Assembly (NCBI GenBank): GCA_038496675.1
Contig: CM076663.1
Span: 14,677,538-14,741,537 of the forward strand
DNA length: 64,000 nt
DNA from: Rachycentron canadum
Lineage: Eukaryota > Chordata > Actinopteri > Carangiformes > Rachycentridae
Direction of reading: 5' to 3'
Shown here: positions 12,771-25,400 of the stretch, piece by piece
How positions within the stretch are numbered: position 1 is the stretch's first letter
Layout: each line of letters opens with the position of its first letter
Notes under the pieces: generated by a model
The model's input: only the letters and a program-made list of their open reading frames with translations
Told to the model about the DNA's origin: nothing
Database searches by the model: none
Translations under genes and position numbers: made by a program

Positions 12771-12812
<42 letters not shown>
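12771..12812. repeat. (TG)21 microsatellite
   Basis: Uninterrupted TG units, followed by a short imperfect extension (TGCGTGCA). An imperfect CA-rich patch lies 130-170 bases upstream on the same strand. Confidence 0.97.
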
Positions 12813-12816
<4 letters not shown>

Positions 12817-13539
12817 CACTTTGTCAGGGTGTGAGGCAGCATGCATTTCCTGTATTACGATGAGATTGCAGCAGGTGGTCTGTAGCGAGGAAGGCTCACA
12901 CACCCTTTCATCATAATGTAGACTAATATGATAATAAAAGCAAGCACTTCTCAGGAAAAAAAAAAAAGGTAGTCAAGCAGAGCATCGGAGACATGGCACT
13001 TGAGCATGTGAATATATTATAGCAATGATAAAAAAAACAAGTACATCTTTCTCTGCTTTTTGCTTATGCATGTTATTTATTTATTTATGGGGGTTTTCAG
13101 CACTAAGGCAGTGTCTCACTTTCATCACATAATCAGCAGCGAGCAGCATCTCTGCGTGCGTCTCTGAGATCAGGCAAACATGAACATCAATACGCACCGT
13201 TACAGACGTCATTAGAGATGCTGTTACTCATCTGCACATCATAGAGTACCTGTCAAAAACCCTTAGCTACACACTCGAGCCTGGATGTAAATTTTGTTGG
13301 CATGTAGTTGTTACTGTGCGAGCTTGTGTAAATATTTTGTTATTTTAGAGGAAAAAAAACATAATAAAAGTAGCAAGGTAATAATGAACCCACCTGGGTT
13401 TTGTGTACTCATTTTATTTATTTCATCTTTTTACTGCACTAAACCTGGAATTAAACCAGGATTGGGACTCAAAACAGAGCAGTTAATCCCATTTTAAAAA
13501 GTGACTTTCTTCAATGCATTTTAAGTTAGGATTAGTTGC

Positions 13540-13655
13540 TGCTTAAGGCTACGGCTCTGGTAATAGAACAGGGTCGTTCCTGATCACCCTTGAGTTGATG
13601 GTTTGATGCCCCTGAACCTTAGGTCGCCTCCGGTGTAAAAGATGTCAAATCAAAT
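13540..13655 (+). repeat. possible degenerate tRNA-derived SINE
   Basis: The segment has 'ctacggctctggtaatagaa' followed about 50 bases later by GGTTTGATGCC, which resembles the pol III B-box GGTTCGANNCC. It then runs into 'ccttaggtcgcctccggtgt'. The spacing suits the A and B boxes of a tRNA-derived SINE, but the A box is poor and no second copy was found in the window. It could be chance similarity. Confidence 0.28.
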
Positions 13656-13742
13656 AGATGGATGGTAATCCACTGCTGCCACAATTCACATGAGTAGTAG
13701 AAAGATGACGACAACAACTCCTTAACTATGGATTCCTATGGA

Positions 13743-13812
13743 CTGATTTTTTTATTTATTTATTTATTTTTTTAACAAGATGATTATTTTATTTATTTAT
13801 TTTTTATTTTCC
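13743..13812. repeat. (TTTA)n-rich AT tract
   Basis: Two adjacent imperfect runs of ATTT units separated by 'taacaagatgatta'. Low-complexity sequence. Confidence 0.9.
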
Positions 13813-16800
13813 TGGAAGAGATCCATAGATTGGTTCAACTTTTAACAAGAAATGAGAAAATGTTCATGATTATTTTGCCAAAACCCTTAAAATGATAATT
13901 ACTTGGAGGGGGGGGGGATAAAGGCTTTCCTAAGAGCATGTCTGGACTTGAACAGTGAGCTTCGCTGCATTTTCAACATGAAAATGTTTTTGAAAACAGA
14001 TTTCATCAAAAATATTGGTAGCATTGCTCCTGTCAATAAGTACTTGGCTGGTGGTGTTGCTCACTGGTCTTCAACGAAAATGTATTGAGAGCAATACACG
14101 CTGTTAAAACTAGCAAAACTAGTGGCACAAAAAACACTAGATATTTAACAACTATCAAATCACAAGGGCCGTTTAGTAGCTATTGTGAATCTTGCAATCA
14201 CATCATATCAAGTGGGTAAAGTCCATCTGCTGAGGAAGATAGTTGAATCCAACTGAAGATGCCCAAATATCTATTAAACTGATGTCCTGGTTGGATTTTG
14301 TAGGCGAAACCAGTTCAATCACAAACCGGTAATCCCATTTAAATGCTCCTTATGGGGCAGATGTGTGTCATGTCATCAGGTGAGCTAACTGTGTCAATTG
14401 CAGAGTATGAAAAGCCATTTGGACTGATGGGAAAAGTTTGGTCTGACAGATGTTTGTTGATGTGTCACACACATAAAGACTCAGGTGAGGACATTCAACA
14501 CTGAGCCAAAGCTGCACGAAGTAGGGGTGGGGAAGGTGCTGTAGCATCCTACACCCATGTGGCTGAGGTATATTTATATCATCATTGCTATTATTTCTTC
14601 TTATTATTATTTAACTTGTGTTACACATCACTCTCCTGGTCACCCACAGAAGCCTTTCTTATATTATTGTGAGGCCTATTGATCTGTTGTGTCAGGTTTC
14701 AACCAACCAACCAATTTCAACCAACAGCAGCACTTACAAAGTGTGGTTTTGTGATGATTGACAACTCTGTGCTGTCAGTGATTTTTGATTTCTTTCTAAA
14801 TATGCCATTTTTATGATTCATAACCGCTAAACTGTAAATGCAATATATGCAATTAGCAAATCAAAATCCTTGAAGGATCATAATGTCAAAGGTGCAGCAG
14901 CCATTCATCACAAAATAAATGAGAAAAATCATCAATCTGTCCTGAGCCCTGAATTCTTGAATTCTAGATTCAGAGATTGACGAAATAAATGAAAAAATGT
15001 ACAGTGTTTCCATTATTTCCTATCATTGTCTTTGTTCTTCTGGAGATGTCAAAAGAGCCGACCCAGGGAATCAAGATGCCCATTAGATGTTTTCTCTTTG
15101 GGCTGGAGTGTCGGCTTTTGTCATATTGACTTGACTTGTTTTGGTAAAAATCAGTTATTTACTGTCATAAACCTGTTGTTTATTTTATGACTAGTGTTTA
15201 ATAGATGCAGCTGCAAAGAGATGCCCTTAGTCTAACCAGCAGGTTCACTATCTGACATTCAGCCCAAGCTTGCTGCTTCCTCTTAATTTCCATAATTGTT
15301 TTGACATTTTATCAGCCAGAAAAGCACAGGTATCATTTACACAGCCTTCCATATATATTTTTTTCTCCCTGGGAAGTTGGATATCTAGCTGTAACACTGT
15401 CCACTGAAAAAGGGCAAAGTGAGCATGAAATCATGAATAATCCATCACCCAGCTCTGTTAACTCCTGTCTGATTTTGGTCAGTTGGGTAAAAATGGCCCT
15501 CTCCTCTGAAATGTTAGTGAGTCATTTAAAAAATAATGATGTATTGTGGTCAGTCTGTTCACATATTGTGGATCTGGCAGTTGCTTTGGCGCTGTCATCT
15601 GCATTTTTGCAGGATAAAGAAAAGAAACAGATGACCTGTCACTGCACCCCTCACTGTCCATTTACATTGCTTTCTGGTCATGTCTCCTTGCTGAGTAACG
15701 CTGATGTGGGTCCATTTAAATTTTCTCATCACTACTTCTATATTTGAGACCATGACAATGTGTTGACAACATTGTTTTTTTTTTCATTCACAAGTCAATA
15801 CTGAACGTACAATCTGAACCTAGCCTGAACTCTGGCTTTCCTTGTTCTAAATCAGTCTAATTATCACATTGTCAAACATTGTTTTTTGTGGGGTGACAAT
15901 GTATGAATTTGAGATTAAAAAAAAAAAAAATTACAATAGTAAGAGGGCAGGGGTTCATTTACTCCAGCTGGAGGTGTCAAAATATTAAAGTGCTAATGAC
16001 GTGTGTTGGGACTTGGTATTCCCAACACACACATTCCCACAGCAGACTTAGCATTTAGAAATAATTCCAATGGTAAACAAATTAATTTTTCACCTGAAAA
16101 TTACTACATCCTTTAAGGTGATGATGGCAATCTTAGCCAATGTGTGACAAGTGTTGAAGGAATTGTCGCTTTCTCTGACGCCTGTCACATTCTTGGCATC
16201 CAATGACCTTCATGTAACCATGTTGATAAGAATTATGAGCAAATGTTCGCTCGTGAAATTGCATTTTTTTTCCCTCCCAAGGACACGGTAGCTGTTAAGT
16301 GTCATCAATATAGTCAATTTGATGCATGTGTTGCGCAACAGATGCTGTTGAATACCACAGATCCTGTGCTCGGTGGTTTGTGTGTATGGACAAGTGGATG
16401 AGTGTGGCTGTATATATGTATGTTAGTGCACGTCTGATATTTCATTTGGTGCACAGGTGCATGCTTATCACCCTGTATACCGTAATTACCAACTGGTACT
16501 GGAGCATTTTGCAAACGGAGCCTTCATTTGCATGTTTTACCATCCTTGACCAAGGAACAAATAGCTACTTCATTGCTGAGAATATGAAGCACTAATGTCA
16601 GTGATTAGCTTTTCTTTAACTACATACAATATATTGTTGGATCATAACATGGTTATTTGTATTTTTTTGATTCATTGGCCTTCTCAGCCACTTAGAAAAT
16701 GCAAGGCAAAGTACTACTATGGGGTATACCAAATACCCCTTTACTTATGTCAAAGAATCTTCTATTACTGTGAGCATTAGTTTTCCACATTAAAATATCT

Positions 16801-17044
16801 ATTCTCTTAAAATCTTCTCCATCTGTTACACTTTGATGTTGTAATCCCTTTATCACACCTCAGAAAATTCTGTTTTGGTAGAGATAGAAAATAATAATAA
16901 AAAGTTCAAGTTTAATATCTTATTCCATGTTAAAATATATGGACATGGCATATAAAGCATTGAGATGTTGTAGCAGAAAGGCTCTTCTGGCCTGGTCCAT
17001 CAAACAAACCAGTCTAATCTGAAAACTATAAGAATTTACTTTCA
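13813..17044. other. unassigned non-coding sequence
   Basis: It contains a G10 run at 13908-13917, a (CAAC)n patch near 14700 and a short perfect inverted repeat at 16001-16030. The 148-codon frame at 15301-15747 has no recognisable domain and an ordinary AT-rich composition, so I treat it as chance. Confidence 0.5.
16001..16030. repeat. perfect 10-bp inverted repeat, 10-base loop
   Basis: GTGTGTTGGG, a 10-base spacer, then CCCAACACAC. The stem is too short for a microRNA precursor. It is probably an incidental hairpin at a degenerate GT/CA tract. Confidence 0.8.
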
Positions 17045-17390
17045 ACTGGCGAAAGAAAGCAGGGTTGACAAACAATTATTTTCATTGTCAGTTAATTTGC
17101 CAATTGTTTTCTTAATGAATGAATCGTTTTGTCTCTAAAATGCCAGAAAATGGCCATCACAATGACTGTGGTATTTTAGGTAAAATTAAATCTTAAAAAG
17201 TTCAACAACAGCAGTTGAAGACCTGAAGACATTCAGTTAACTATCACATAAATTTGTCACACTTGAGAATTGTGAGTATGTGTCACTTTTCCTTGAAAGA
17301 ATGACTAAAACAGTGAAAAATTTATCAATATGATTAAGCTGCCCAATTGATTAACTAGCCAATCGCTTCAAAAGCATTTCTAGCAAATGA
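17045..17390 (+). repeat. old dispersed fish repeat, family 3, copy 1
   Basis: The segment opens 'caattattttcattgtcagt', continues 'ctctaaaatgccagaaaatg', then 'acattcagttaactatcaca', and closes 'gattaactagccaatcgctt'. This matches the order of a very common teleost repeat characterised by 'ATTATTTTCATTATCGATTAATC ... TCTATAAAATGTCAGAAAATGG ... ATTCAGTTTACTGTCATA ... GATTAATCGATTAATCGTT'. It is non-coding. A shorter fragment of the same family occurs in the opposite orientation at about 20.35-20.46 kb. Its class is unknown to me. Confidence 0.72.
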
Positions 17391-18357
17391 GTAGTGCCTC
17401 ACCATTCTGGAAACCCGGCCATCAGAGCCTTGGTAGGCTTCTGTTGTGGGTGTTGTGCTGAGTGTACACATTGCAACAGAGATTGTAGCTCACCTTCTGT
17501 CCTGTGTCTGAAGCTCACAGTGTAGTTTGGTGGGGGATTGCTGCACATAAATTGCATGTGCAAATCATCCTCAAGGCCTCGGCTTGACTCGGGATGTCAC
17601 AAATAGTGGATTATTATAGCTGCCCCTCTAGCCAAGAGAGGCAGGAGCCTGTCAAAGTCTTGATGGAAGGAACACTGCTGAGGAGGAAACTCATTGTGTC
17701 AATATTCATGGACACCCTCCTGACTGATGAACCTATATAATGAGCTCAGCAGGTGAAATTTAGACTCCAGAGGAGAGTTACCTCATTGACTTACTGGAAA
17801 CCAATAGAGCCTAGTTAGAAACCCAACACTTGATCAATATGGTTGAACTTGGAACTCGGGTTACAATATGTAACCATCAATGGAGTGTGATAAATTATTA
17901 ATATTTTCATTTCTCATATTGCAGCACTACACCACCATCTATATCCTATAATCTGCTATAACACCACCACTCAAATGTACAAGGCAGGGTTTACAAATGG
18001 CACATAATTCATGAAGTATGTATAATTATATGTATGTGGTTGATATATAATATGTATTCAGTGTAGACCCTACACCCTAGGAAACTCTGTAAAGGCTGCT
18101 ATTTTCTATCTTGCTTTCTCTGTCTGCTTTTTTTTTTCTAGCCAGCATCTTTCAGCCATAGTGTTTTGTTTTTCTTAAAATGGAAAATGTTTCAGCACAG
18201 CCACAGATGCTACTATTCCTGTAGTGTGGAGAATTTCACGCAAGCAGACACATCTCAAATGTAGACACTGACATAGAGGGAAAAGTGAGCCTGCAACTAT
18301 CTGTGTGGGTATTTGCATCTACACAGTGCAGAGCAAATATTCTCAATAAATGTACCA

Positions 18358-18360
<3 letters not shown>
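17391..18360. other. unassigned non-coding sequence
   Basis: No recognisable feature. Confidence 0.5.

Positions 18361-18448
<88 letters not shown>
18361..18448. repeat. (GT)44 microsatellite
   Basis: Eighty-eight bases of uninterrupted GT, the longest pure dinucleotide run in the window. Poly(Val-Cys)/poly(Thr-His) frames across it are artefacts. Confidence 0.98.
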
Positions 18449-18450
<2 letters not shown>

Positions 18451-19956
18451 CTGGGGGCAAATTACAATGAGTTAATAGGGGCAGCTAATGGCTCAGTCAA
18501 CATCACTTGGGTGTGACTTTGATCTTTCTGAAATGTGTGTGTAGTTGCACTGTATCTTTCATCATCTATGGTAGAGTCAGCACTTTCATTGACCCATTAC
18601 ACATCATTATAACTCTTTGGTTTAGTGTGATTAAAACAATTTATACCACATTACATATCACTGCTGCTGAATTACACATAGACACAGGGTACACGCAAAC
18701 ATAGACAAGTAAGTGAATGGAAAAGCAGAAAAAAACAAATAATTTCATTTAAACCCAGCTTTTTCAGTGGCTGAATGGTACCCCACTGACCTATTACCCA
18801 TCGCATGTAACAGGGCCATCTATTGTACCCTAGATCTATGTAATCACTCTTTGAAAAGGATTTGAATGCTTTTCTCTGGAGCAGTCATGTGCTGAAATAA
18901 ACACAGCAGGGGCCCATCCTTAACGCAGTACATGCTGTATAATGCTGTTTTAAAAAAAAAAAAAACACTGAACAATTAGTCTGAAAAAAAGAAAACACTT
19001 CATAATTGGGAGAGAATCTTTGCAAGGGTATGAGATTTTCATCCGGCAGCATCTTTAGTAAGATACCAAAAGATGGTTGAATGGTAGACTTGGGATGGAA
19101 TGAGATATTTTCCCAAAAGGTGCACAGAGCCAGAGCTTCCCTTCCTCCTGCTAAAATGAAATAAAACCTTAAGTGACTGAATCGACAGTTCTCAATTTGT
19201 GAAGCCCAGCTCGCTTTGTCTATAATCCTTTATTCTTTCCTGTCTGGTCTTGTTCTGTCTCTCAGTCTGAGAGAGAGGAAAGAGGAAAGAACTGTTGGAT
19301 CCACACTCTGAGCAGTCAGCGAAACTCTTATCAAGCTCTGTGGGGAGTTTCTGGCCAGAGGTCGACTATTTTCTCCTCAATCCTTTCCTTTCTCTGCTGG
19401 GGAGAGGGGAAGAGGTCAGCAGAGCTCTAATATTCACTAAAAACCATCTTACACTGATGTTTGTTCATGGAAAACCTGAGATGAATTCCTTACCTAATCG
19501 CCCAACATGAATAGTAAAAGGCAAGGCAGCTTTTTTTGGAAACCAAAGGGGGGAAAAAAATGGAACTCAGGGTCACAAATATGCCAGTATTATTGAACAC
19601 TGACATGACAACATGAAGGATTCAGCATTGATACATTAAATGATGTCATGTTTCTGCTGTCATGTAGCAATGCACAGCAACGCTGCTGCTATGTCAGTGT
19701 TCAAACGCTGTGTGCTGAAGGCTAAATAACAGAAATTGACAGAGCAGAGTGAAGATGCAATGAGGAGCAAGAGCAAAGACACGCGAAGACTAGTTTTCAT
19801 GGAAAACAGCACCTGACGTGACCAATACTAACCCATAAGCAATAATGGTACTAAAATGGTTGCTTGATTATTCTGTAAACTGTCAAGCAAATATGCCAGA
19901 CGTTCCTAGATCCCTGCTCCTTAAATGCGTTTGATTTCTCTTTGACTTTAGCCATG
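18449..19956. other. unassigned non-coding sequence
   Basis: No recognisable gene or element. It contains short A runs near 18950-18965. Confidence 0.5.
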
Positions 19957-19959
19957 TCA

Positions 19960-20310
19960 GCAGTGTAGCTGGAGGATGGTGGGGTTGGTTTGTCTGCTGG
20001 TCACTGTTAATCCACCACTTTGGTCCAGAATGAAAACTATTTTAAACAGAAATTCATCAGTCCCTTGAACTAAGTTGCAGTAACTTTTTTGATCCCCTAA
20101 GTTTTCCTGTAGTGTAGCTAAAACATTGAATTTATTCAATCATTCATTCATCAGCCCCCAACTATATCTTTGTGTTTTGTGCTAATAAGCACGAAGTAGC
20201 ATACTAACGCACTAAACTAAGATGAACATATTACACGTTACCTGCAAAACATCAGCATGTTAACATTTGACATAAGCATTTGACTCAAAGCACTGATGTG
20301 TGCAACCTTC
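19960..20310 (-). repeat. old dispersed fish repeat, family 1, copy 1
   Basis: On the plus strand the copy carries 'ccaccactttggtccagaat', 'gatcccctaagttttcctgt', 'tttgtgttttgtgctaataa', 'gcactaaactaagatgaaca' and 'cctgcaaaacatcagcatgt' in that order. This is the reverse complement of a familiar percomorph repeat rich in GCTAACATG-type words that ends in 'TCTGGACCAAAGTGGTGGA'. The copy spans most of that repeat with internal deletions. A plus-strand copy of its left part lies at about 31.62-31.80 kb. It is non-coding. Confidence 0.74.
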
Positions 20311-20344
20311 CACATCCACTAACATGCCTTTGGACTCTTGTCTG

Positions 20345-20455
20345 TTTTGAACTTTTGGTTGGACAAAATGAGCAACTTGATTTCTGGAAAACCATATTGA
20401 TGACTTGATTTGATAGATTATTCAGTTCTGAAAATAATTGTCAGTTGCAGACTTG
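20345..20455 (-). repeat. dispersed fish repeat, family 3, copy 2 (fragment)
   Basis: The stretch 'cttttggttggacaaaatga ... agattattcagttctgaaaa taattgtcagttgcag' is the reverse complement of the left end of family 3, with an internal deletion. It sits about 35 bases from the family 1 copy at 19.96-20.31 kb. Confidence 0.55.
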
Positions 20456-21034
20456 AAGCAATGAACAAAACAAACTTGGTTTATGAAGAGAGAAGGATTA
20501 GAAACATAATTAAATATGGTTGATCAGAAATAAGGAGAGTGCTGGAAAAGGGGGTCATTTTAGTTATTATAGATCTCAGCAATCATCTTGAAAACTGCAA
20601 TTTACTGTTTGCTGCCAAAATGTAATTTCATATTGGAGGCTCTGAAATTTTCCTGGCAGGCTGGATGAGGGTTATGAGGAGCATGGGCACACGTGAACAA
20701 CCACATACAGAAGTGAAGTGGCTTTTCCAACAAACAACTTGTTCCTTCCCCACATGAACTCATCTGCACCGTGCGTTTAGTCCAGTTTTCACAGCAGTGG
20801 GAATAACCAAATGACGTTTCACATCAAGCCCTGTGATGGGTTTAAGAGGAAGGAAATGGCACCACCCCTGTCAAATTCATCATGGAATGTGGCCATCAAT
20901 CCAGGGCAAGACTGCACTTTCTTCTATTGATCAAAATGGCTGTGTGCTAAGCACCCAGCATATGGTGTTGTGTGGACAGTTGCCTGGCAGTCCGGAAACC
21001 TATTGTGCTGAACTTGAGAGGGGAATTTACCTGT

Positions 21035-21038
<4 letters not shown>
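20456..21038. other. unassigned non-coding sequence
   Basis: No recognisable gene or repeat. This is the sequence directly upstream of the A39 tract. If that tract is a retroposition tail, the retroposed body would lie here. Confidence 0.45.

Positions 21039-21077
<39 letters not shown>
21039..21077. repeat. A39 homopolymer
   Basis: Thirty-nine uninterrupted A residues, the longest homopolymer in the window. It could be a young poly(A) tail of a retroposed sequence or a slippage-expanded tract. No clear AATAAA signal directly precedes it. Confidence 0.95.
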
Positions 21078-21079
<2 letters not shown>

Positions 21080-21554
21080 CCTCAAATCAAATGTGTAAAC
21101 CCCATGTGGCACTTTTCTCACTGACTGCAGAAACAAAGGAAACATTCAGAATGGATTACCTTACAGTGTGTTTGATGTTGACTACTTCCATGCACTTACC
21201 ATAAAAAGGAAAAAAAAAACAAAACAAAACAATGTAATATTTGATTTTTCTCTCTTTTCCTATTGTACAGTCGGATTCATTCATTCACTCTGACCTACAG
21301 TGAAGGTCTCTGGAGAGAGTCACAGCCAAATGAAAGTGAGATAAAATAAGAGCATAGGCAATACAAACAGCAGTTTAGGTAAATGAAGAAGAGTCTGTAT
21401 GGTAATGACACTAAGTATCCACGTTTCTTTTAGGGTGGCGAGCTGTCTCTTAGCAACAGCAGTGTGTTGGCGTGGAAACCAATGGCAGATTGGAAACATT
21501 ATTCACCAGGGCTTAATTAGAGGGGTAAGATTAGGCCAGAGTTGTCTTTAATTG

Positions 21555-21558
<4 letters not shown>

Positions 21559-21643
<85 letters not shown>
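21559..21643. repeat. (GT)42 microsatellite
   Basis: An uninterrupted GT run, ended by GAGTGA. Confidence 0.98.
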
Positions 21644-21645
<2 letters not shown>

Positions 21646-22428
21646 TGATACAGCACACTCAAACATAGTTTGCATAAACGACTGTATAAAGACAGGTGTG
21701 TGTGTGCGGGGCTGTTCTTTAAAGCGACAACATTGCTTTGAATGGCACACAAACACACTGCACCTTTTCATGTTCTAACCTGACCTTGTTATTCATATTT
21801 AAATCGGGGACACGATAGTCATTTTGGGTTCACATCACTTTTTTGAACTACTGGCTCATAATACTTAACCTTTAAAATTTCAAATGAGCTGGAAACGTTC
21901 CTCCAAAAAGGCCCTTTTCAAGAGGCTTCAACTCAATAACCCAACATGTCCAAAATATCCCACTGTTTCCTGCAGGATTATTTTGAGCAGCAGTTGGATC
22001 CTGGGGAACCTTATATACATTTTCTATAATTATACAAGATCTAATCATCACTAAAGTTTGTCATATAGGAGAGCTAAATAAAAACAGACCAAATGGTCAT
22101 AGTTCTCATATGAACATTTAAGGTGTATGGGTTGATTTTTCAAATGATAATCATGCGAATATTCCTTACCTTAAATGTTTCCGGTATCTGCTGGTTGTTT
22201 CTGAACTGCACGGTCAAGTAAATAATTACATGCCTCCATTCTTTTGTCGGTTTCTTAACAGTCAGTCAGTTGATTGATTTATGTAAACTTGACACTATAG
22301 GAAACGCGGTTGCATAGTCTTTGAAACAAGCCACAATTTAAACGTGCGCATGCTTGTGTGTGAGCGCTCCATAAATACGGTCTGGTTTATTTAACAAATA
22401 GCACTACGCATCTGACCATCATATACAT

Positions 22429-22430
<2 letters not shown>

Positions 22431-22475
<45 letters not shown>
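22431..22475. repeat. (AC)22 microsatellite
   Basis: An uninterrupted AC run, followed directly by a short AT-rich ATATAT patch. Confidence 0.97.
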
Positions 22476-22477
<2 letters not shown>

Positions 22478-25400
22478 TATATATCTCCCTGTTGCCTTGG
22501 TTGGGTGTCAATTTAGCCATAATTTAAAAGCAAAAACCCTCAGGTGATTTGTGTAATTGCGACTTCATGACATTGCAGCCACGATAATTTTTTAAAAAAT
22601 GTATGAGGAGGGAAAAAACGGAATGCAGCTGAGAGATGTCTGCATTATTATTCATGTTTCTTTTTCACAAAAACATGAAAAAAGGCTTTGAGGATGAGGC
22701 CGAAGGGAAACGAGTTAAACTGGAATTCTTGTTCTATAAACCTTAACTATTGTATACTTGGCTCTCACAAAGACATAGATGTGTTACTGCAGAAAGGTGA
22801 CCTGTAATTCTACAAAACAAATACCTTGTTTAATGATATGCTTCTTAGCTTTGGAAGTAATTCTCAGTTACTGTGGGGTTACAGCAGAAAACTACACTGA
22901 ATCCATTTATTACACTTTTGTTATTGTGTTTTTGGTTATGGAACAACGCTAAAAATTACCTGCTGTAATCATCATGAAATCAGACAAAATTCCTCCTGAT
23001 TACTTGTAATAATCCATTAATTTATTTCCCAAATGCGAAAGCAAATGGTGCTTCAATATTTTTTCATTTGACTCACCCACTTTTGCAATCTTGTACAGGT
23101 GGACATTAACTTTCAAGCATTGGTCTCCCTTTAAGACAAAAGGAGGAAGTAAGAAGAGAGTAGCACTTTTTGGCATTTCAGCCATGTAGGTTAGATATGC
23201 CTCGCCTCAACCTTTCCCTGTTCTACAAAAAGAAAATGACAAGAACTAACTGGGTCACATTTATGACCTGCAAAATTTCTTTCTCTCTCCCCCTCTCTCA
23301 CTCCCACGATCCCATGCACCCAGAAAGTAGATGACCACAGAAATAATGCGGTATAACTGTATCCCCTCCACACCATAATTATAGAAACAGAGGGATATGT
23401 TGACCTATAGCAAATGCTGATTAAAGCCAAAATATCAGGATACACTTTTGTACTCTGAAATATAGAACTTACTTTTTCTCCTAGATATGCACTTTATGTT
23501 AGTCTCTCTTTCATGGTGAATATATTTGCGTGTATGAGAGGAGAGACAAGGTTTTTCTGGAAGGAGGAAAGGACTAATGTCAGGGCGCATGTATAAATGT
23601 GGGCTGATTCTCTTCATGTCTGTTTCCTATGGAGAGAGTTTTCTGAATCAGCTTTTCAAAGGAAGTTGATTCATTATGGCTGCCTGAGTCGCCATAGCTC
23701 TCATTTGTTTGGGACAAAACTGCGATATAAAAGAACACAGGGAGAGAAAGCTGTTATTTGCCATTATACACATGCATACAAATTAAAAACTGAAGATTAA
23801 GCCTCAGCTGCTGACGTAACCTCACCTTGAAAGACTCGCTCAGATTGGAAACCCCTCAAGCTTTGCCTGCTTCAAATGAACTTACGTAGCAGAAAGACAG
23901 AGATGTGCCTCTCACTGAAATATAAAATAGAGGAAATGGAGAAACTAAAAGCACCTTTAAGAGATTGTTCTTTTATTATTCAAATCCCTAACAGGCAAAA
24001 GAGAAGAAGCTGGGAAGTGTCACAAACTCTGATCAGACGTGATCAAAGTGCATTATACACCACAGCAGCTAAATGCGGTCTCATTCCTTGGCACTTCTGG
24101 GTCAGAGAGCATTTTACTGTAGATTTGTGTCTATGAGAAAGAGAGGGCAAGAGAGAAGGGGAGACAGAGGCGTGACATAAGGAGAGGCTTGGCAAGACTT
24201 CTGCGAGTCATTAACAAGTGTGCTTTGACTCCCATCTCTGCATTCTTTTCCATTTGTGAGTCTCGCATTGCCTGAGTGCTAGTTTCTTTTCTTTATTATG
24301 AAAGTCTTTCAGACACCTGAGCTTCCCCGGCTTCAATTCAGCTCCTTGATTGGCCCCAGATGTCCATATGGAAATGATGTCAAACCATGAGTGCACTAGG
24401 AGCCCATTTCTTGCAATTTCTCTGCTAGCTCTATATCATCTTCTCACTGCTAGGAAATGGGCAAAAGGACAGACCACAACAAACAAGTCAGCAGGAGAAA
24501 AATAACCAGAGAAAATGAAGGCAGTGACGAGGAAGCCTTCGCCCTGCAAAGGTCTAGCTGTATCACTGAACCATATTTGGGATGAACAAAGTGTCTCTGG
24601 AACAATTTGGTGGCCTTGGTTTCATTTCAGCAAGCATGCCGTTGTTTAAGTTAACACTTTCAGCTCCATGACAGTCAAGACTTTTTTACTGCTGAGCTAA
24701 CGTGCTGTGTCAGGCAAGCTCAATGACTTTAGGTGACATTCAAGTTTTTGATAGATTTAAAAAAAACAAAACAAAACAAAAAAAAAAAATTGCAACCAAC
24801 CAATTAAAGAACTGCTGGGATTTCTATGCAATGGCTAAAGACTGATTACACCTGACAAAGTGAGGATTTAGGTTAAATCTTGCTGGTCAATTACGGAACC
24901 AATTCTGTTGGCTCATAGGGGACAGATAATAATGGACAGATACTGACCCCACAAATCACACAAGAAAAATCTCCCTTGCAGTAGACGTAGTAGTGTGCAG
25001 ACAAACACAGATTGCACACACACAATTCCCACCTTTTTCTCCAAGACAAATTGCTTTTTAAAAAGAGAAAACGGTTACTTAAAAGCCTTGTGCTTACTTT
25101 CAAGGGCATTTTGGGTCAAAACCCTAAATTTTCTGCTGGCATGTGGCTTCACCCCATCTTTATTTTCAACATTTCATAGTAATAGTACTGATCTGCCATT
25201 TTCTTGGCCCTTTTCAAACATTTATACACCACCAACTATTTTTTAAGATATAATATCAGGATCTGCCTGAGGAATTGCTGCTCCTTCAATTGTATAGTAG
25301 TGGGAACAAAAACGTGCAAGTTAGTCTGCAGCTCAATTCTTTTGCATGTGTTTGACTATTCAAAATCATATATATTGACTTTTTTTCCCTGCAATTTTGG

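Noticed and set aside
15301..15747. A 148-codon plus-strand frame
   Set aside because: No known motif. It is AT-rich non-coding sequence with an opposite-strand frame of similar quality.
18236..18470. Poly(Thr-His) and poly(Val-Cys) reading frames, also seen at about 21.5, 27.6, 42.3 and 51.3 kb
   Set aside because: They are translations of CA/GT microsatellites, open on both strands only because these dinucleotides contain no stop codon.
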